DNA from: Blumeriella jaapii
Lineage: Eukaryota > Ascomycota > Leotiomycetes > Helotiales > Drepanopezizaceae
Direction of reading: 5' to 3'
DNA length: 64,000 nt
Assembly: GCA_009599575.1 (NCBI GenBank)
Contig: VWND01000019.1
Location: 186,001 to 250,000 of the forward strand
The notes under the pieces are model-generated. The model made no database searches and had not been told where the DNA came from. It was given only the letters and a program-made list of their open reading frames with translations. Of this stretch, positions 36,577-49,717 are shown in pieces (the stretch's first letter is position 1; each line of letters starts with the position of its first letter). The position numbers and the translations under genes were made by a program.

Positions 36577-38861
36577 TCACAACTCCAGGCTCTGTACCAG
36601 GTCCAACAAGTTGGCCACCTGGTCCATACTGGTCTCGTCAAACTTTTGCAGTGGCACGATGGTCGCCTGGGCCGACTGCAGCTGGAGCTGGCGATACTCC
36701 TGGTGCCGGAGCTTGAGCAGTCCCAGCGCGAATCTCCGATACTCGTCGGCGTGCTCGAAGAAGCCGTTGCGCTGTCGGGGGCCCGGATGCGGTCGGTCGG
36801 AGCGAAAGGACCAGAACAGGGACCACTTTTGCAAGACGTCTTGGATGTGGGCTTCGTACGCCGGAGCGTTGAAGAGCGAGATGTGTTGCTGGAACAGCCA
36901 CACAATGATCCCTAGCACCAGAAGGATGGTCAGCGTCGTCAGGACGGAGGCAGCCGCGCGGCCGGTGAGTTGGGAGAACGAACCGCTCAGCACGGCGAAC
37001 AGGTTCGCGCTATCGAGACCCGTAAACATCGAGTACGCCGTGTCGGTCAACACATCGGCCCGGAGGATCTCGATAGCCTCCATCACGGTGCTTTTGGCCC
37101 GGCTTGGAAAGTGGAGGTTCTCCAGGTGCTGGTAGCATTCCTCTGCCGTCTCGGCTTCAAAGCACAACGGGGGCGAGATGAGGCGGCACGGAAAGTTTCG
37201 AAGGGGGGTCTTCGTGGGCGAATTGTGGTATATCACGAACGAGCTGTCGACGAGGAAGGCGAACATGCAAGTTCTTCTGGCGTCAATACACGGACGGCAA
37301 AAATCAGATCACCATGCGGTGGGAGGGTCGGGCTGACCTGTTAAGTTCTTCCGTAGCAATGTATCGAGCCCAGTCAAAGTCGCCGGGCGTAGCACTGTCA
37401 TCTTGAGCCAGCTTTGGGAAGCCCATGCTTCGCAGAGACTACAAGACTTTTAGCTCACGGCCTTCAACACAGAGGTGAGCATCAAACACCCACATCGACC
37501 AGCATGTAGTAATTCGAGCGCCGCACGCGCGTCCTCGCTTCGCTGTCACCACCCCAGTTCTGCAAACAGCAGGCCAGCAAAGCTGCTTGCAGGGACGTTG
37601 GCCGCTGGATCGTGTCCAGTGACGGGCGCTCCAGGTGAGTCTTCTGGTGACTGATGAGCTCCTGGAAAACGACTTTCTCTCCCATCCTGAAGTACGGAGC
37701 GGCGAGGTTTCCATCCGCCGTGTCTCTCGAGACGGCAGCTCCCAGCAGGATCATGATGAGGAGGAGCGGCAAAGGCGCCGAGCTCGGGTCGAAGGTCGGA
37801 TAGTGGATGATGGGACAGTGCGGATACCAGTTCTCCCAGAAACAAACCAAGAGGCGCTGGATGTTCGGGGGGCTGAAGAAGCAGAGGCATTGCCGGTCCT
37901 CGGCGGACAACTTCGTCCCCGTGGCGGATCCGGCCTCGAGCTGGCGCATGTGTCGAAACTGCATGAGAAGTTCTCGCGTCCTGGGAAACATGGGATCTGC
38001 GATCCAGTCGGTGGTGTCCAAGGTCTCCATGCAGCTCAGGCTGGCGGGAATGGTTCTAGTGGACACCATGCTGCTGTGAAGCCCGAGATCGTTCGGACTG
38101 AAGGCCTTGCTCTGGCCCGTGGGAGCCATGATGGCATCAGGAGCCAGCGTCTCGTAGAGGCCGGAGGCCGCAAAATCGTAGCATCTGGCTGGGAAGTGCA
38201 GGTCTGGGGACTCCGACAACAGCCCACTGCCCGAACCAGCCGAGCTGCCGTAGGTGAAGGCCAAGATCGTGGACATGTCTTTCGACGAGGCGAAATTGCG
38301 CATGAAGGGCAGCAAGTTGGTGTTCTGGCGAGCCGGCGACCAACATTCCCGGCTCGTGGATTCTGGGGAGGACTCCTCGGCCGGGAGGCCGCTAAACAAC
38401 CAGCCGTTGTTGACATCCAGAATAGCCGAGTCGGGCAGCAGCTTCTCGCCAAACGCCAGATCCGCGTAATCTCCATTGTACACGTTCGGGCCCGCGCCGG
38501 AGGCCTCGCCTTGCACGCCGAGGGGTGACGAGCTGAGATCGAGCGCGTCCGGAGCCGACACGCTTCCTCGCGGAGCGTCCTCGCGCAAGGTGGCCGGCTT
38601 GCTGGAGCCCGCGGCGCCTGAACGATAGCGGTTGAAGGTGCACGGGATGCCTCTGCCCTCGCACGCCGAGCATGGCAGCTTCTCGTCGCACGAACGCTTC
38701 CTCCTCGCACACGAATCACACGCTTTCGCTTTTCGTCCCTGCCGCACCGCGGACGGCACGGGGGCGCCGGCGGCGATGCGGGCGCTGCACTTCTGATAGT
38801 GTATGCGGCGCACGTCGCTCCTACTAAAGGGTCGCACGCAATAGGGACATATGTAGGGCAT
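36577..38861 (-). CDS. Transcription factor with C2HC finger and Zn2Cys6 cluster, Fungal_trans domain
   Basis: Nuclear regulator by family. Model: exons 38,861-37,494, 37,438-37,338 and 37,276-36,577 (722 aa), with introns of 55 and 61 bp; frame and family wording agree across both (ARYIATEELN|RRTCMFAFLVDS). Residues 5-25 form a C2H2-like finger whose last ligand is Cys (C5, C8, H21, C25). Residues 48-74 form a Zn2Cys6 cluster (C48, C51, C58, C64, C67, C74). The middle-homology domain includes LVCFWENWYPHCPIIHYPTF. An alternative ATG lies 67 codons upstream. A hydrophobic stretch (about ASVLTTLTILLVLGIIVWLF) may be a retained 105-bp intron (36,889-36,993), which would keep frame if removed. 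Its position directly upstream of the oxygenase gene makes it a candidate local regulator. Confidence 0.82.
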
Positions 38862-40816
38862 GGCGAGAGCGCGGAGGGAATCACGGCAGAGATACGAGTC
38901 GCGTCGGCTGTTCCAATGACGGTCGGGCGGGCTGGATCTTGCAACGCATGTTCTCAGCAAGTCTGTTGTCCAAGCTACAAGTCCCGGCTCGCAATCGATG
39001 TCGAGAAATGAGCAGATCGGGACGTTCGGGGGGGGAGGGAGGCTGTGTATGGTGGTGTGCAAGTTTGTGTATGAGGTTGAGCTGAGCTGCTGAGTTGAAC
39101 GGTGGGCTAGGGCCCGCAGCCACCGCGGGTATCTGCAGGCCTTATAAAGTAGATGTTCCGTATAGGAAAAACTTTACTCGATAGACTCGTATCTGGCAAG
39201 CAAGCTTTCGCTTTTAAGAGGTTCTTGGGAGCTTCTTAGCCCAATCGCCCCCGGGTACGCGGATTCTGACACCAGCACCCGCATCAGCATCCCCCCCCGA
39301 GACCACAACGAACGGCGTGCCGTGAAGCAGAGCTTGGCCGTTCATTCATCTCCGACCGATCCATCGTCCGCGAGCCAGAGACGCAGGTCACGAATCTCGC
39401 CCTCCTTCTCCATCTCATTCGCGTTTGTTTTCATGTTCGCTTCCGCTCTCGCTTATTTGTAGATCGGTCTAGTCACCAAGATTGCTAGCGCGCTGGGCAT
39501 CCGTGAGTAGTGCGCCGAGCAGGAAGACGGTAATGTCCCCAAATTACAGAGAAAGCAGGTGGACCTGCTCAGGACAAGGTGACGCGCGCGCACCGCACTG
39601 ACTGACTGATTTTCCGGCTGTCGTCCCGAACTCCCGCATCCGCAGGATCGACGCGGCCCGACGCCAAGGGCGTAAACAGGACACTGTCTGTACAGCACGG
39701 TATGTAGGTAGGTACTTAGAGTGCTTCCAATACGAAGTAGAAGGGTCCTAGAACACGTCCGAGATCCTCTTGTCGAAAGAAGGTTGCTGCCGACGATTCG
39801 ACTCGGCCACAAGCAGTAGTCGGTTGATAGCGAGGACTCAGGACAACACGGAGACACACGACACTCCCCGGTTCCGCTGCGACCCATCGTACCGTAGCTC
39901 GACGCGTGATGCCAATCAAGAGCTTATAATCTTGTCTACGATTGCCTCGTGGAGAGCTTCCACCAGTCTTCGATGGAGCTGAGAACTTGGTGCCGCTTTG
40001 GGACGTGGAGGGAAATTCCATGACGGGGGGGCATGGAGCAAGGAGATTTCATCACACAACCCGTATTCATTCCCAGCCTTCCCCAGAGATCCCGAAAACA
40101 ACCATCCTGGGCGCTGGGTTGTGCTGTCTCGCATCGCGACCGGTTATGGCTAATTTAAACGACAACGTCGGAACCGAACGAGGAACCACCCCAAGCCTGG
40201 AAACCAAACATGCAACCTAATTTAAGGAATGGTTAAGCGAGCCAAGGACCTGCTCGTTCGATGGTCGATTGGAATTCCGCCCATCTCTGCAAGTCTAGAA
40301 GTAAGAGGATTCAATGCATGGGGATCCCAAGGCATGCAGAGCACTCCCCGAAACCACTTTGCTGAGCTGAGCCTCTACAGTAGCATCGGGGGATGGAAAA
40401 AGCTCCCCTCTCCGGCAGCGCAGCGCCGACGGTCGAGTATCGTCTATCGCCCGAGGGCTCTTGACCTCGACCGTGATTCTTCCTGCTCTCCCCGCGGCAC
40501 TTGGGCAGACAGCGAGTCCAGTAATCCCAGTTGGTGGGATACGCCCGCCAAGTAGTTTGGTACCCTGGGCCGCTCAAAAGCATACGAAATTGGCAAGTTT
40601 TAGAAAAACCACTCGGAACACCCCACTTCTTGTGAGACCTGCCCGAAGCGTGTCGATGCTCTGCACGCCCGCCGGCATGCTAACGACAACTGATATTGCG
40701 GCCCAATCCAGCGGAAAATGCCTCATAGTCTGGCGCCGATATTTACGGTGAAAAAGAATCTACATGTGTGTATGTTTACACGCCAAAGTCACTTCCAAAA
40801 CATCACTTAATGTTTT
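38862..40816. other. Intergenic region, no gene supported
   Basis: Upstream promoter region of the transcription factor, then sequence with only short unrelated frames. A single copy of the palindrome-cluster motif lies at 40,387-40,426. Confidence 0.5.
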
Positions 40817-41235
40817 ATGCTTTTCGGGGCCCCATCTTTTCGCTTAGTTGTTTTCGTGCCAGAAGTCGAAGACGCAGCACCAGTCCTTGGCTCTCACTCG
40901 TCAAAGATTACTGCGGTGTTTAGCCAACAAGAAAACGTCGCTATCTCGTATGAAGACGTGTACCCTACCCACACTTTTAAAACCGCCTGATTCAATGCTA
41001 ACTTTGGCAGAACAAAGTGGACCAACGCTGTACAACCTGCTCGAACTACTACGATGGCCCTTATGCGATATCAGGTGGATTTTATATCCGTGCGATACTT
41101 TACTACCAGGGGGAAGTACCAGGGCATTATCAAATAACAGAAAGCAGTTGTGCCAAGTGTCCAATGAAGCAAGGATTTACGCACAGATATCAAACTCACA
41201 GTAATTCCCCCAAGTGCGAAGTATGTGGTGATTAA
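40817..41235 (+). CDS. Possible small Cys-rich protein (two exons), tentative
   Basis: Two short open frames join across a plausible 53-bp intron (40,958-41,010) with a GCTAAC branch site 8 bp before the CAG acceptor; the donor GTGTAC is weak. The product would be 121 aa. Exon 1 (40,817-40,957) begins MLFGAPSFRLVVFVP. Exon 2 (41,011-41,235) has three CxxC pairs (CTTC, CAKC, CEVC). A better donor (GTATGA, 40,949) would give another frame ending QGIIK, without the Cys pairs. No family recognised. It could be chance; the surroundings are gene-poor. Confidence 0.3.
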
Positions 41236-42805
41236 TCCCGCGCCGCTATCTCACGCGTCCGCAGAAATCTGCAGCACCCTGCGGGCTACTTGCAAATTTA
41301 GAGCGCTCCACAGGCCAGGGGGCACCGAGGAAGACCTGCCTCAAGCATCTGCACTTCACGTGTCCGTATCACGAGCGGACTGTGAGCTATTAACCAGACA
41401 TAGCGTATGCGACGGCTCCTCCGGCGGTGGCCTGATCGGAGCACAGCTTGGTGGACAGCTGGGGAGGTCTATCTGTCAGCTATCTCTCGGTGTACATGCA
41501 TCATCATGGGAAGAGCAAAAAGAGGATGATTATGCCGCGGTCGATGGCGAGGGTCTTTTCGCGTGAGATGCCGTCGTCGCTATCGCAGGAGTGCTTTGTT
41601 TCAACGCTAACGCTATGGATCTGTGGCTGGCGAGGCGAGATTCTTAAAGCCGCCAGGTCGTTCGTTGACTTTCGGACCAAGAGTTGGTCGCTTATGTGGG
41701 TTTCGGCTAGCGAGGGGGTTTGTTTTGATTTCTCGGAGGGTGGGCGGGGTTATCACTCATGACCGGACCATCCGAACCAACCGTCGAATTAATTTGGCCG
41801 TCGCTTTGGTAATCGTCGGCAACAAGCGCTTTGGCAAAGACGGCCACGGAGGCTGCGAAGTTGAAAGACAAGCGCGTGGAAGAAGCTTGAAACGTAGTGC
41901 AAAAGGCTTGATAGGCTGTAGGTAAGGAAACTGGCACAATCTGTGATATGGATGCTGTCTTCCTCTGGATAATATCCTCCTCTCGATCTTGATTTTACGT
42001 CAATCAGTCATTGTAACGGTATTGTAACGGTGTTGTAACGGCAATTGAAGAAATAGCTGATCGGTAACAAAATCGTCTGTTCCCACGCCCTTTCTCCCGC
42101 CTTTCGCGAGCTTTACATCGTTGCCTGCTTCAAGTTGAGCGACGCATGCCCTCGCAAAACAAACAAAAGGAGAACGCTAACGTGGCCCAGGGTTTCCGGA
42201 CATCGTCAACCAAAGGAAACGGCCTTGGAGAACCCTCCACGTGCTTTGCCGACTGGCTGCGAAAATGTTCTCTGTTCGATAGCTTACATCGTGTAATACG
42301 GAGCATGGTCGGCTCTGCACTGAGTTCCGGATAATGCCGCAGAAACCCCTGGTCGTGGCTCAGCCAAGTTATGCTTCGTTCCAGACGACTTAAAATCTGA
42401 TTTTCCCAAGAGAAACCCTTGTTTTCAACCCTCAGGGTGTAAACATTTGACTCGGAGGGAGTGCTTACTCCGTACACATACTACTGTGTTTTCCATACCA
42501 TGTACAGTAGCTGAAGCCCAAAGATACCGAGCGGAACCGATTTCAAGCTACGCGAGCTGGTCTGATCTATTGCCCTCGGTCTCTCCATCCAATCGACACC
42601 GATTCTCTATGTCAAACTTACCTACCGTCTCCACCGATTCTGCTGCTTGCACCGAACGTGCTGTTCGAGCTGGCTGTCAACTGATTCAAGCATCTGCCCT
42701 TGCCTCTAGAGTTTCTCATCAGGCCATTCACGGAAAGTGGACCGCCAAATGCGTGCATAGAGAAACTTCTCGAAACGAAGAAGATTCGGCGAGCACTCGC
42801 CGGGG

Positions 42806-42903
42806 GATCGAAAACCACCTCTTTCCGGCAGAGCGGGGGGATGGAGACCACCCCTTTCCAGCAAAGTTGGCGCCGCTCTGCCGGGGAGGGGTGGTTTCCG
42901 ATC
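42806..42903. repeat. Imperfect 31-bp inverted repeat with a third internal copy
   Basis: Left arm 42,806-42,836 and right arm 42,873-42,903 are inverted copies differing at a few positions (shared core CCGGCAGAGCGG). The loop (42,837-42,872) holds a further direct variant starting GGGGATGGAGACCACC. A related unit occurs at 40,387-40,426. Confidence 0.75.
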
Positions 42904-43914
42904 CTCCGAGCATACCAACGTGGGGTTACGAGATGCCACTCACAGAATGGTTGTAAGCAACTGTCTTGTGCCATTGCGTGTTGCACACCGTCGATCCATC
43001 TCTGCACGCGGTAGCAACGTTCAACTCAAGTGAAGTGTGCTTGTACACACAGAGAGCGGCCCTCAAGCTGTTGAAGACTTAGACGCAAAATCGCACTGCA
43101 TCATGAGCCTGCTTGGTTGACACAGATCGGTATTCCACCGGGGAGTCGGACTCCATCCTTCTACGGCAGAGCTGCGCGTGTGAGGGGCATCGCCAGAATG
43201 CGAAACACGGCAGAAATGTTACTTTCTCGTGTTAGAAAAAGCTACCGAGATGTTAGGGCAACCTGCTGATGGAAAACGTTCGATTGATGTTCTAGCTCAT
43301 CTTTAAACAACCGTTCTGGTAGAATAAGCATAGAAAGTCCGAACTGACGAAGCTTTTGTATCGTTTAGTTTTGCATCCGCGCTACACACAGAAAGCTCGT
43401 GACGAAATCCTGTATTGATTATCGTACCTTGTATCGTCGTTCTCGAGAAGTGATTCCTGGAAATCGAAACGATCATAGAACGCGATTACGGAATAGTCTT
43501 TCGCTCAGATTGGGCTGCCCGTTGTAACAACCGACGTGGTACAGTAACGGCGACGAACTCGATATTGCGTGACGAAAGTCAGTCAAAAGTTTCGAAGGAA
43601 TGTGAGAGACGCTGGCTACAACGCAGTCGAGCATTTCTCAAGAATAGTGTTGAAATGCACGCTAAATGCTATGGCGAGATTTGGAAAGCTGGTCTATGGC
43701 GAGATTTGAAAGGTGCCTCAGATCCTGAAGCTAGCGATTCACACGTTGAATCAAGGATCGAATATACTCATGCGCCTTTTAAATGCAAATCTGGCGTGAT
43801 ACTGTAAGGGTTTCCGTGTTATCATGATCGCGAAATAAGAGCAATGGCATTCTTCGTTCATAAGCCAGGTTATGTCGTGTAGATTAAAATCTTTAAAATC
43901 TTTAAAATCTTTAA

Positions 43915-44018
43915 TATCTGTACTTGTATCTGTACTTGTATCTGTACTTGTATCTGTACTTGTATCTGTACTTGTATCTGTACTTGTATCTGTACTTGTA
44001 TCTGTACTTGTATCTGTA
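43915..44018. repeat. 12-bp minisatellite TATCTGTACTTG
   Basis: Between eight and nine near-perfect units, preceded by three 9-bp ATCTTTAAA units at about 43,888-43,914. Confidence 0.92.
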
Positions 44019-44380
44019 TTTATCATCGCTGAACCTATGCTAAACCACTTTTGCCTTAGGATAGATCAGAGCATCATTTGAAACAGCGTCATAGGCAGTA
44101 TATCAAAAATCTTTGGTGGTATTCCCTTGCTTAAAAAACACTTTTGCCGTGCTTCACATTTTCGCTATCCCCCTATTTTATTCTGCTCCTTTCATGTTTC
44201 TCTGAACTGTGAATCGTGAAATAAGTGCAGCCCGAGAACACGTGACATTGTATCATCCCAACTTGTATTACCTCAGTTGCTGTTTGGCTGTAATGTAGCG
44301 TTATACAGACGCCTTGAATCGGTCCCTCGCTTCGAGTCTTGACACAGAACAGAACCACTTACTTGACCACCACGTCCAAG

Positions 44381-46449
44381 ATGAGACTATTCCAGGTGAT
44401 ATTGTTAACGACAGCTTTTGCCGAACGAGGCGCCTTTGCAGCTTTCAAACAGAAGTCTCTGGGAGACGATGCACCAAGTCCCGGGACCAGCTCGAAATCA
44501 CGCCCAAACATCATTTTCATCTTGACCGATGATCAGGATGTCCATCTCTCGTCCTTGGACGCTATGCCCTTGGTCAAGAAGCACTTACTCGACCAAGGAA
44601 CCTATTTCAGCAAACACTACTGCACCACGGCTCTCTGTTGCCCCTCGAGAGTGACCCTTTGGACAGGAAAGGCTGCACACAACACGAACATTACCGATGT
44701 GGGCCCTCCCTATGGTATGCTCGTCGTCTCTTTGGACCAATATCTTGCTGTCGCTGAACCGAGAAGGTGGGTATCCGAAATTCGTTGCTCGGGGATTCAA
44801 CGAGAATTACCTGCCCGTATGGCTCCAAGAAGCAGGGTACAACACATACTACACCGGTAAACTCTTCAACGTCCACACCGTTGATAACTACAATTCCCCA
44901 TACGCGGCGGGGTTCACGGAATCCGTAAGTGGGCTATCGAGCGAAGCGAACTGTTTCTCTGAACCAAGTGCAGGACTTTCTCCTCGATCCGTTCACGTAC
45001 AACTACTTGAACAGCACCTTTCAACACACCGGGGAGGAGCCCAAGAGTTACGAGGGCGAGTACTCTACGGATGTTCTGGCGTGGAAAGCGTATCAGCTCC
45101 TCGACCACGCGGTGCAAGCCGAGAACCCGTTCTTTCTAACACTTGCTCCCATTGCCCCCCATGCCAACGTTGAAATGAACGGCAGCGCACTGGACGAGGG
45201 TCATACTGTCAAATTCGGGACACCGGTGTCGGCCAAAAGGCACGAGCACTTGTTCAAAGATCTGAAAGTCCCTCGAGCAGCAAGTTTCAATCCAGACAAG
45301 GTCCTTCTTCCCTCGCCCAACGCAAACAAAGCATGGTCGCCATCTAATCCGTGATACGTAGCCATCTGGAGCGAACTGGCTTCTCGGGCTGAAGCAGCAG
45401 AATGAGACGAACGTAGCATTCAATGACCACTTTTACCGCCAACGACTGCGCGCCCTCCAGGCCGTCGACGAGCTGGTAGACGGTCTCTTCGAGCGTCTTG
45501 ACGCACACGGCATCATGGACAACACCTACATCGTCTACAGCAGCGACAATGGATTCCACATCGGCCAGCATCGTCTGCAGCCGGGAAAGTCCTGCGGCTA
45601 CGAGGAGGACATCAACGTCCCGCTCATCGTTCGGGGACCAGGCGTCGCGAAAAACCACACCACCAACATGGTCACTACCCATACCGACCTGGCACCGACT
45701 TTCCTGGACCTGCTGGGCATCCCGGCGCGAGACGACTTTGACGGCACGGCATTCCCCATCACTCAGGCTGGGATCGAAATGGCGAAGTCCCGGCGCCGCG
45801 AGCACGTGAATGTAGAATACTGGGGCGTTGCATTCGGAGAAGGAAAACACGACAGTTCGTCGGACGCTTGCATTTCGTCTTGTTGCGTCGCGCGAGATAC
45901 GCTGACACGGTAGCTCGCAGACGAGATTCTCCACGAGAACAACACCTACAAGGCGATCCGGATCCTGGGCGCCGGCTACAACCTCTACTATTCGATCTGG
46001 TGCACCAACGAGCACGAACTCTACGACATGGACGTCAGTTCACTCACCCGTCCCCCCTCTGAGATGTCGACTGATGCTGAGCGCCACAGCGCGATCCGCA
46101 CCAACTCCACAACCTTCTCGCTCCATCCGAAAGCCAAGGCCAGAGTCCCCTCGTGGCAGGGCTCTCCATCCCCAAAGTCGTCGCTCGTCTCGACGCCCTC
46201 CTCTTCGTGCTGAAGTCCTGCCAGGGCATCACATGCCAGCAGCCGTGGCAGACGCTACACCCCAGGGGCGACGTCCTGACGCTCGAGGACGCGCTCGTGA
46301 GTCGTTTCGATCGCTTCTATGAAGTCGAGCAGCAGCGGGTAGAGTATAACTTTTGCTCGAATGGGTATCTGATTGATGCGGAAGGTCCGATGTGGGAACG
46401 TCAGGGGAGCGTGTTCAGAGACGGGGTGATGTGGTATGAATGGGTCTGA
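44381..46449 (+). CDS. Secreted arylsulfatase
   Basis: Hydrolyses sulfate esters, probably scavenging sulfur outside the cell. Model of six exons: 44,381-44,714, 44,767-44,924, 44,974-45,300, 45,362-45,854, 45,921-46,033 and 46,090-46,449 (594 aa). The five introns are 49-66 bp, and frames and family wording agree at each join. Residues 1-20 are a signal peptide. FILTDDQD gives the metal-binding Asp pair (D50, D51). LCCPSR (C86-x-P-x-R) is the sulfatase signature, whose Cys is converted to formylglycine. YSSDNGFHIGQHRL supplies further metal ligands and GKSCGYEEDINVPL is typical of the family. The C-terminal exon continues with CQGITCQQPW. The gene is intact. No regulatory site was recognised. 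Confidence 0.9.
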
Positions 46450-46801
46450 TGTAGGAGAACCCGGCACGGCCACAAGTGATGTTGAATGAGAGACTTGGCT
46501 ACACTTGCTCTCGTGATGTGCAAAAGATTCCCGTCTCCTACCGCAAGAGGCTTACGAGCGGACGGACAGTGTCGTGATTGTGGACTCGTAGACGGTGTGA
46601 TGTGATGTGCCTTTGCAAACGTTTAGCCTGATCAGGGAGGTAGCGACTCGAGTGCTTACCACAAATCTTTTCCGACGAGCCCGATAAAAAGCCAAGGAAT
46701 CCACTACCATCAAACCAAAAATAAGAAACTCGCGCCTTTCCGAAAGTCGTGTTGACATTCCCTTCGCTACCCCTATCTTCACCTCGGCTAAATTCGACGC
46801 C
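46450..46801. other. Intergenic region, no gene seen
   Basis: Between the sulfatase stop and the repeat-expanded GNAT frame. No family-like frame. Confidence 0.6.
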
Positions 46802-47460
<659 letters not shown>

Positions 47461-47530
47461 AGTGGCGGGAGACACGATCGAAGGAGGTTGAGAGGTGGCC
47501 TTCGAAGATTGCTTGTAACATGTACGTGAG

Positions 47531-47580
47531 GTGAGAGCAAGTGAGAGCAAGTGAGAGCAAGTGGGAGCAAGTGAGAGCAA
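47531..47580. repeat. 10-bp minisatellite GTGAGAGCAA
   Basis: Five units, one with GTGGGAGCAA. Confidence 0.92.
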
Positions 47581-47887
47581 GTGGTGTTTGTAAAAGACAA
47601 TGGGTGATAGAGGTGTGAGGAGCTGGAGATCATTACACGGCATACGTCGGTGCTCGCACTTGTGCCCTGAGATTTCTACAGCGACAGAGACGTGGTCTAG
47701 CCGAGGAACGAGGCGTGGGCAGAAAAGGCAGCATAATGGGCGTCGCCGACGGCAATAGATCTAGTGTTCTCACATCACATGGAAGTAGTGGAGGTACGGG
47801 TTTGAATGTATTGATCGACTGACGAGCGAACAGTGGTATCGACGCGAGCAACAACGCAATTGACAGCAGACTTGCAATCGTATCCGT

Positions 47888-49347
47888 CTACGCAGTGTGG
47901 TCCCATCCGCCTCTGAACTCCAACAAATCCCTCTGTCCGTACACTTCGCCCGCCACGGTGAGGATCATGTCCACTGCAGCTTTCGCGTTTGACTTTGCGT
48001 CAAAGACTGGCGCGTCGGCTTTCGCCGCAATCTCGACTGGTTGTACAGGTCCATCCATGGGCATCTGGTTTGTCGGAAACTCGTTTTCCGTATCTGCATG
48101 CTCGTTTAGGCGAGCGAGGATGCGAGCTTTGGCTCCTGAGAGGGGGTCTAGGTTTTCGACACTGTCGGTAGTATTGTTGGCTTCCTCTTGCATGGTGGCT
48201 GCCATGGACTGAGTCGTCAGCTCGGCTTCGTGCGGAGAGAGGTCTCCTGCATGGTGGGCGTGAGCGTAGGTGCCGATGCCGCTGTGCTCGTCTGTAGAGG
48301 GTTCTTTTCGGGCTTCCTCTTCATCATCGGGCAAATCCAGAACAATCTCCTCTTCATTGACAACATCAACCCCGATCTCGCCCTCCTCCTCTTCGTCTCC
48401 ATCGACAGCCCCGCCAGCCTCTCTAATGCCATCCTCCCACTCCTTCTGGTCCCTCAGCCCAACGGCAACCAACACAGCCTTCTTCCCCAACTCTCTCACA
48501 ACCCCAATCTCTTCACTCGACAACTCACCTCTCTCAGGCAACTTGGCGAGTAAGCTCCACACCCACCGACTCAACGTCGCTTCCGCCCCCAGGGTTCTCT
48601 TTAACAACGTCCCCTGGGTCATCAGCCTCAACAACCTCAAGACGGAACCTTTGTCGAAACAAGCAATCTGCGCCGACCTCGGGTCAACACTCTTCAACTT
48701 GCGAATCCACCACTGCGAGAGCGTCTTGTTCATGCGTTCAACACGCGTTGGGTGGTCCAGATCCAGCCTCTCGACTGCTTGTCTCGGGGGTGTTTGCTTG
48801 AGCTGCTCACGGAGGGCTTCGTACCGGGTGAGTATCGAGTCGAAATATGCCGATTGCTGATCCTCGCTCTCCTCTTTCACGGCTTCTGCGTCATGCTGGC
48901 GTGCAATGTACGCGCCATCCTCGTAATAGCCCCTAAAATCGCCCACGCCGTTCTCGTAGACATCACGACCAGTCCTCGATGGCGGCGTGCGGGGAGCGAC
49001 GAGCAGATTCGGAATCCCCGTCGCCTCTTGCCTAGTCACTTCTCATCAGCGTTCTGGTTCTGCGGCGCAACAGTTTCAGCACACGTCTTTGTGATCGAGA
49101 TACGCAACCGAAAAGAGTGAAGGACTAACCTGACAGCTTTCAGATACGCCAGCGCATCCACATCATCATCATAGTCGAAGTCCGTACCGTCACCATACTG
49201 CAAGACGCCGTCGTCCAAGCCCGGAAGGGCACTGCGTTGGCCGGTGGTTGGGTCGACACGAGGCACGACGGCGGATCGACGATGCTTGGTGCTGTTGTAG
49301 ACCTCTTCAGGGGTGTCGCCGCGGGATTTGCGCTTGAGCGATGACAT
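47888..49347 (-). CDS. Gemin2/SIP1-like SMN-complex protein
   Basis: Likely helps assemble Sm rings on spliceosomal snRNAs. Model: exons 49,347-49,130 and 49,031-47,888 (453 aa), with a 98-bp intron (GTTAGT...ACTAG). The family pattern is visible as DALAYLKAVRQEATGIPNLL across the intron, then a conserved helical part with LSRWVWSLLAKLPERGELSS and a C-terminal VAGEVYGQRDLLEF (family: YFDQRDLADE). An acidic insertion (about residues 285-320) and a variable region lengthen it relative to animal Gemin2. It is divergently paired with the F-box-like gene at 49,718; the start codons are 370 bp apart. Confidence 0.75.
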
Positions 49348-49382
49348 TGTGTGGAATGGGCAGATCGAATTGGAGCATGAGC

Positions 49383-49436
49383 TGTCGTCGTCGTCGTCGT
49401 CGTCGTTGTCGTTGTCGTTGTCGTTGTTGTTGTAGT
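49383..49436. repeat. (GTC)n / (GTT)n microsatellite in shared promoter region
   Basis: Runs of GTC then GTTGTC and GTT triplets just upstream of the Gemin2-like start codon. Confidence 0.85.
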
Positions 49437-49717
49437 CGGGAAGGAAATCGAGAAGTTGGATATATTGGACCGTCAGCCTCGCGTGGCCCGTGCACGAAAA
49501 ATAGACCGTCAGCCTCGCGTGGGCCGTGCACGAATGATAGACCAAAGCCAGCCTCGTCCTCCTCGACGACCTTTCACTCCAGTTGTCTTCGAGCCCAACA
49601 TCAGACCCGATGTCGAACTTCACCGTGGCCTACTCGCCTTGAGCAGAGCAGAGCAGATTCCACGTCTTCGATCCTCGAAAACCGCGGCAGCCATCGGGCA
49701 CGAAGCGACGCGCCGCC

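Larger units (their letters stand above)
41236..44380. other. Gene-poor interval with short repeats
   Basis: No family-like frame seen on either strand. It contains three TTGTAACGG units near 42,012-42,042, a palindromic cluster at 42,806-42,903 and the minisatellite at 43,915-44,018. Confidence 0.5.

Noticed and set aside
42618..43007. Minus-strand 129-aa frame and overlapping frames at 42.7-43.0 kb
   Set aside because: The frames are produced by the inverted-repeat cluster, which explains the repeated ERGGF-like peptides on both strands.
43915..44018. CRISPR-like regular array
   Set aside because: Contiguous 12-bp units without spacers in a fungal genome; a minisatellite.
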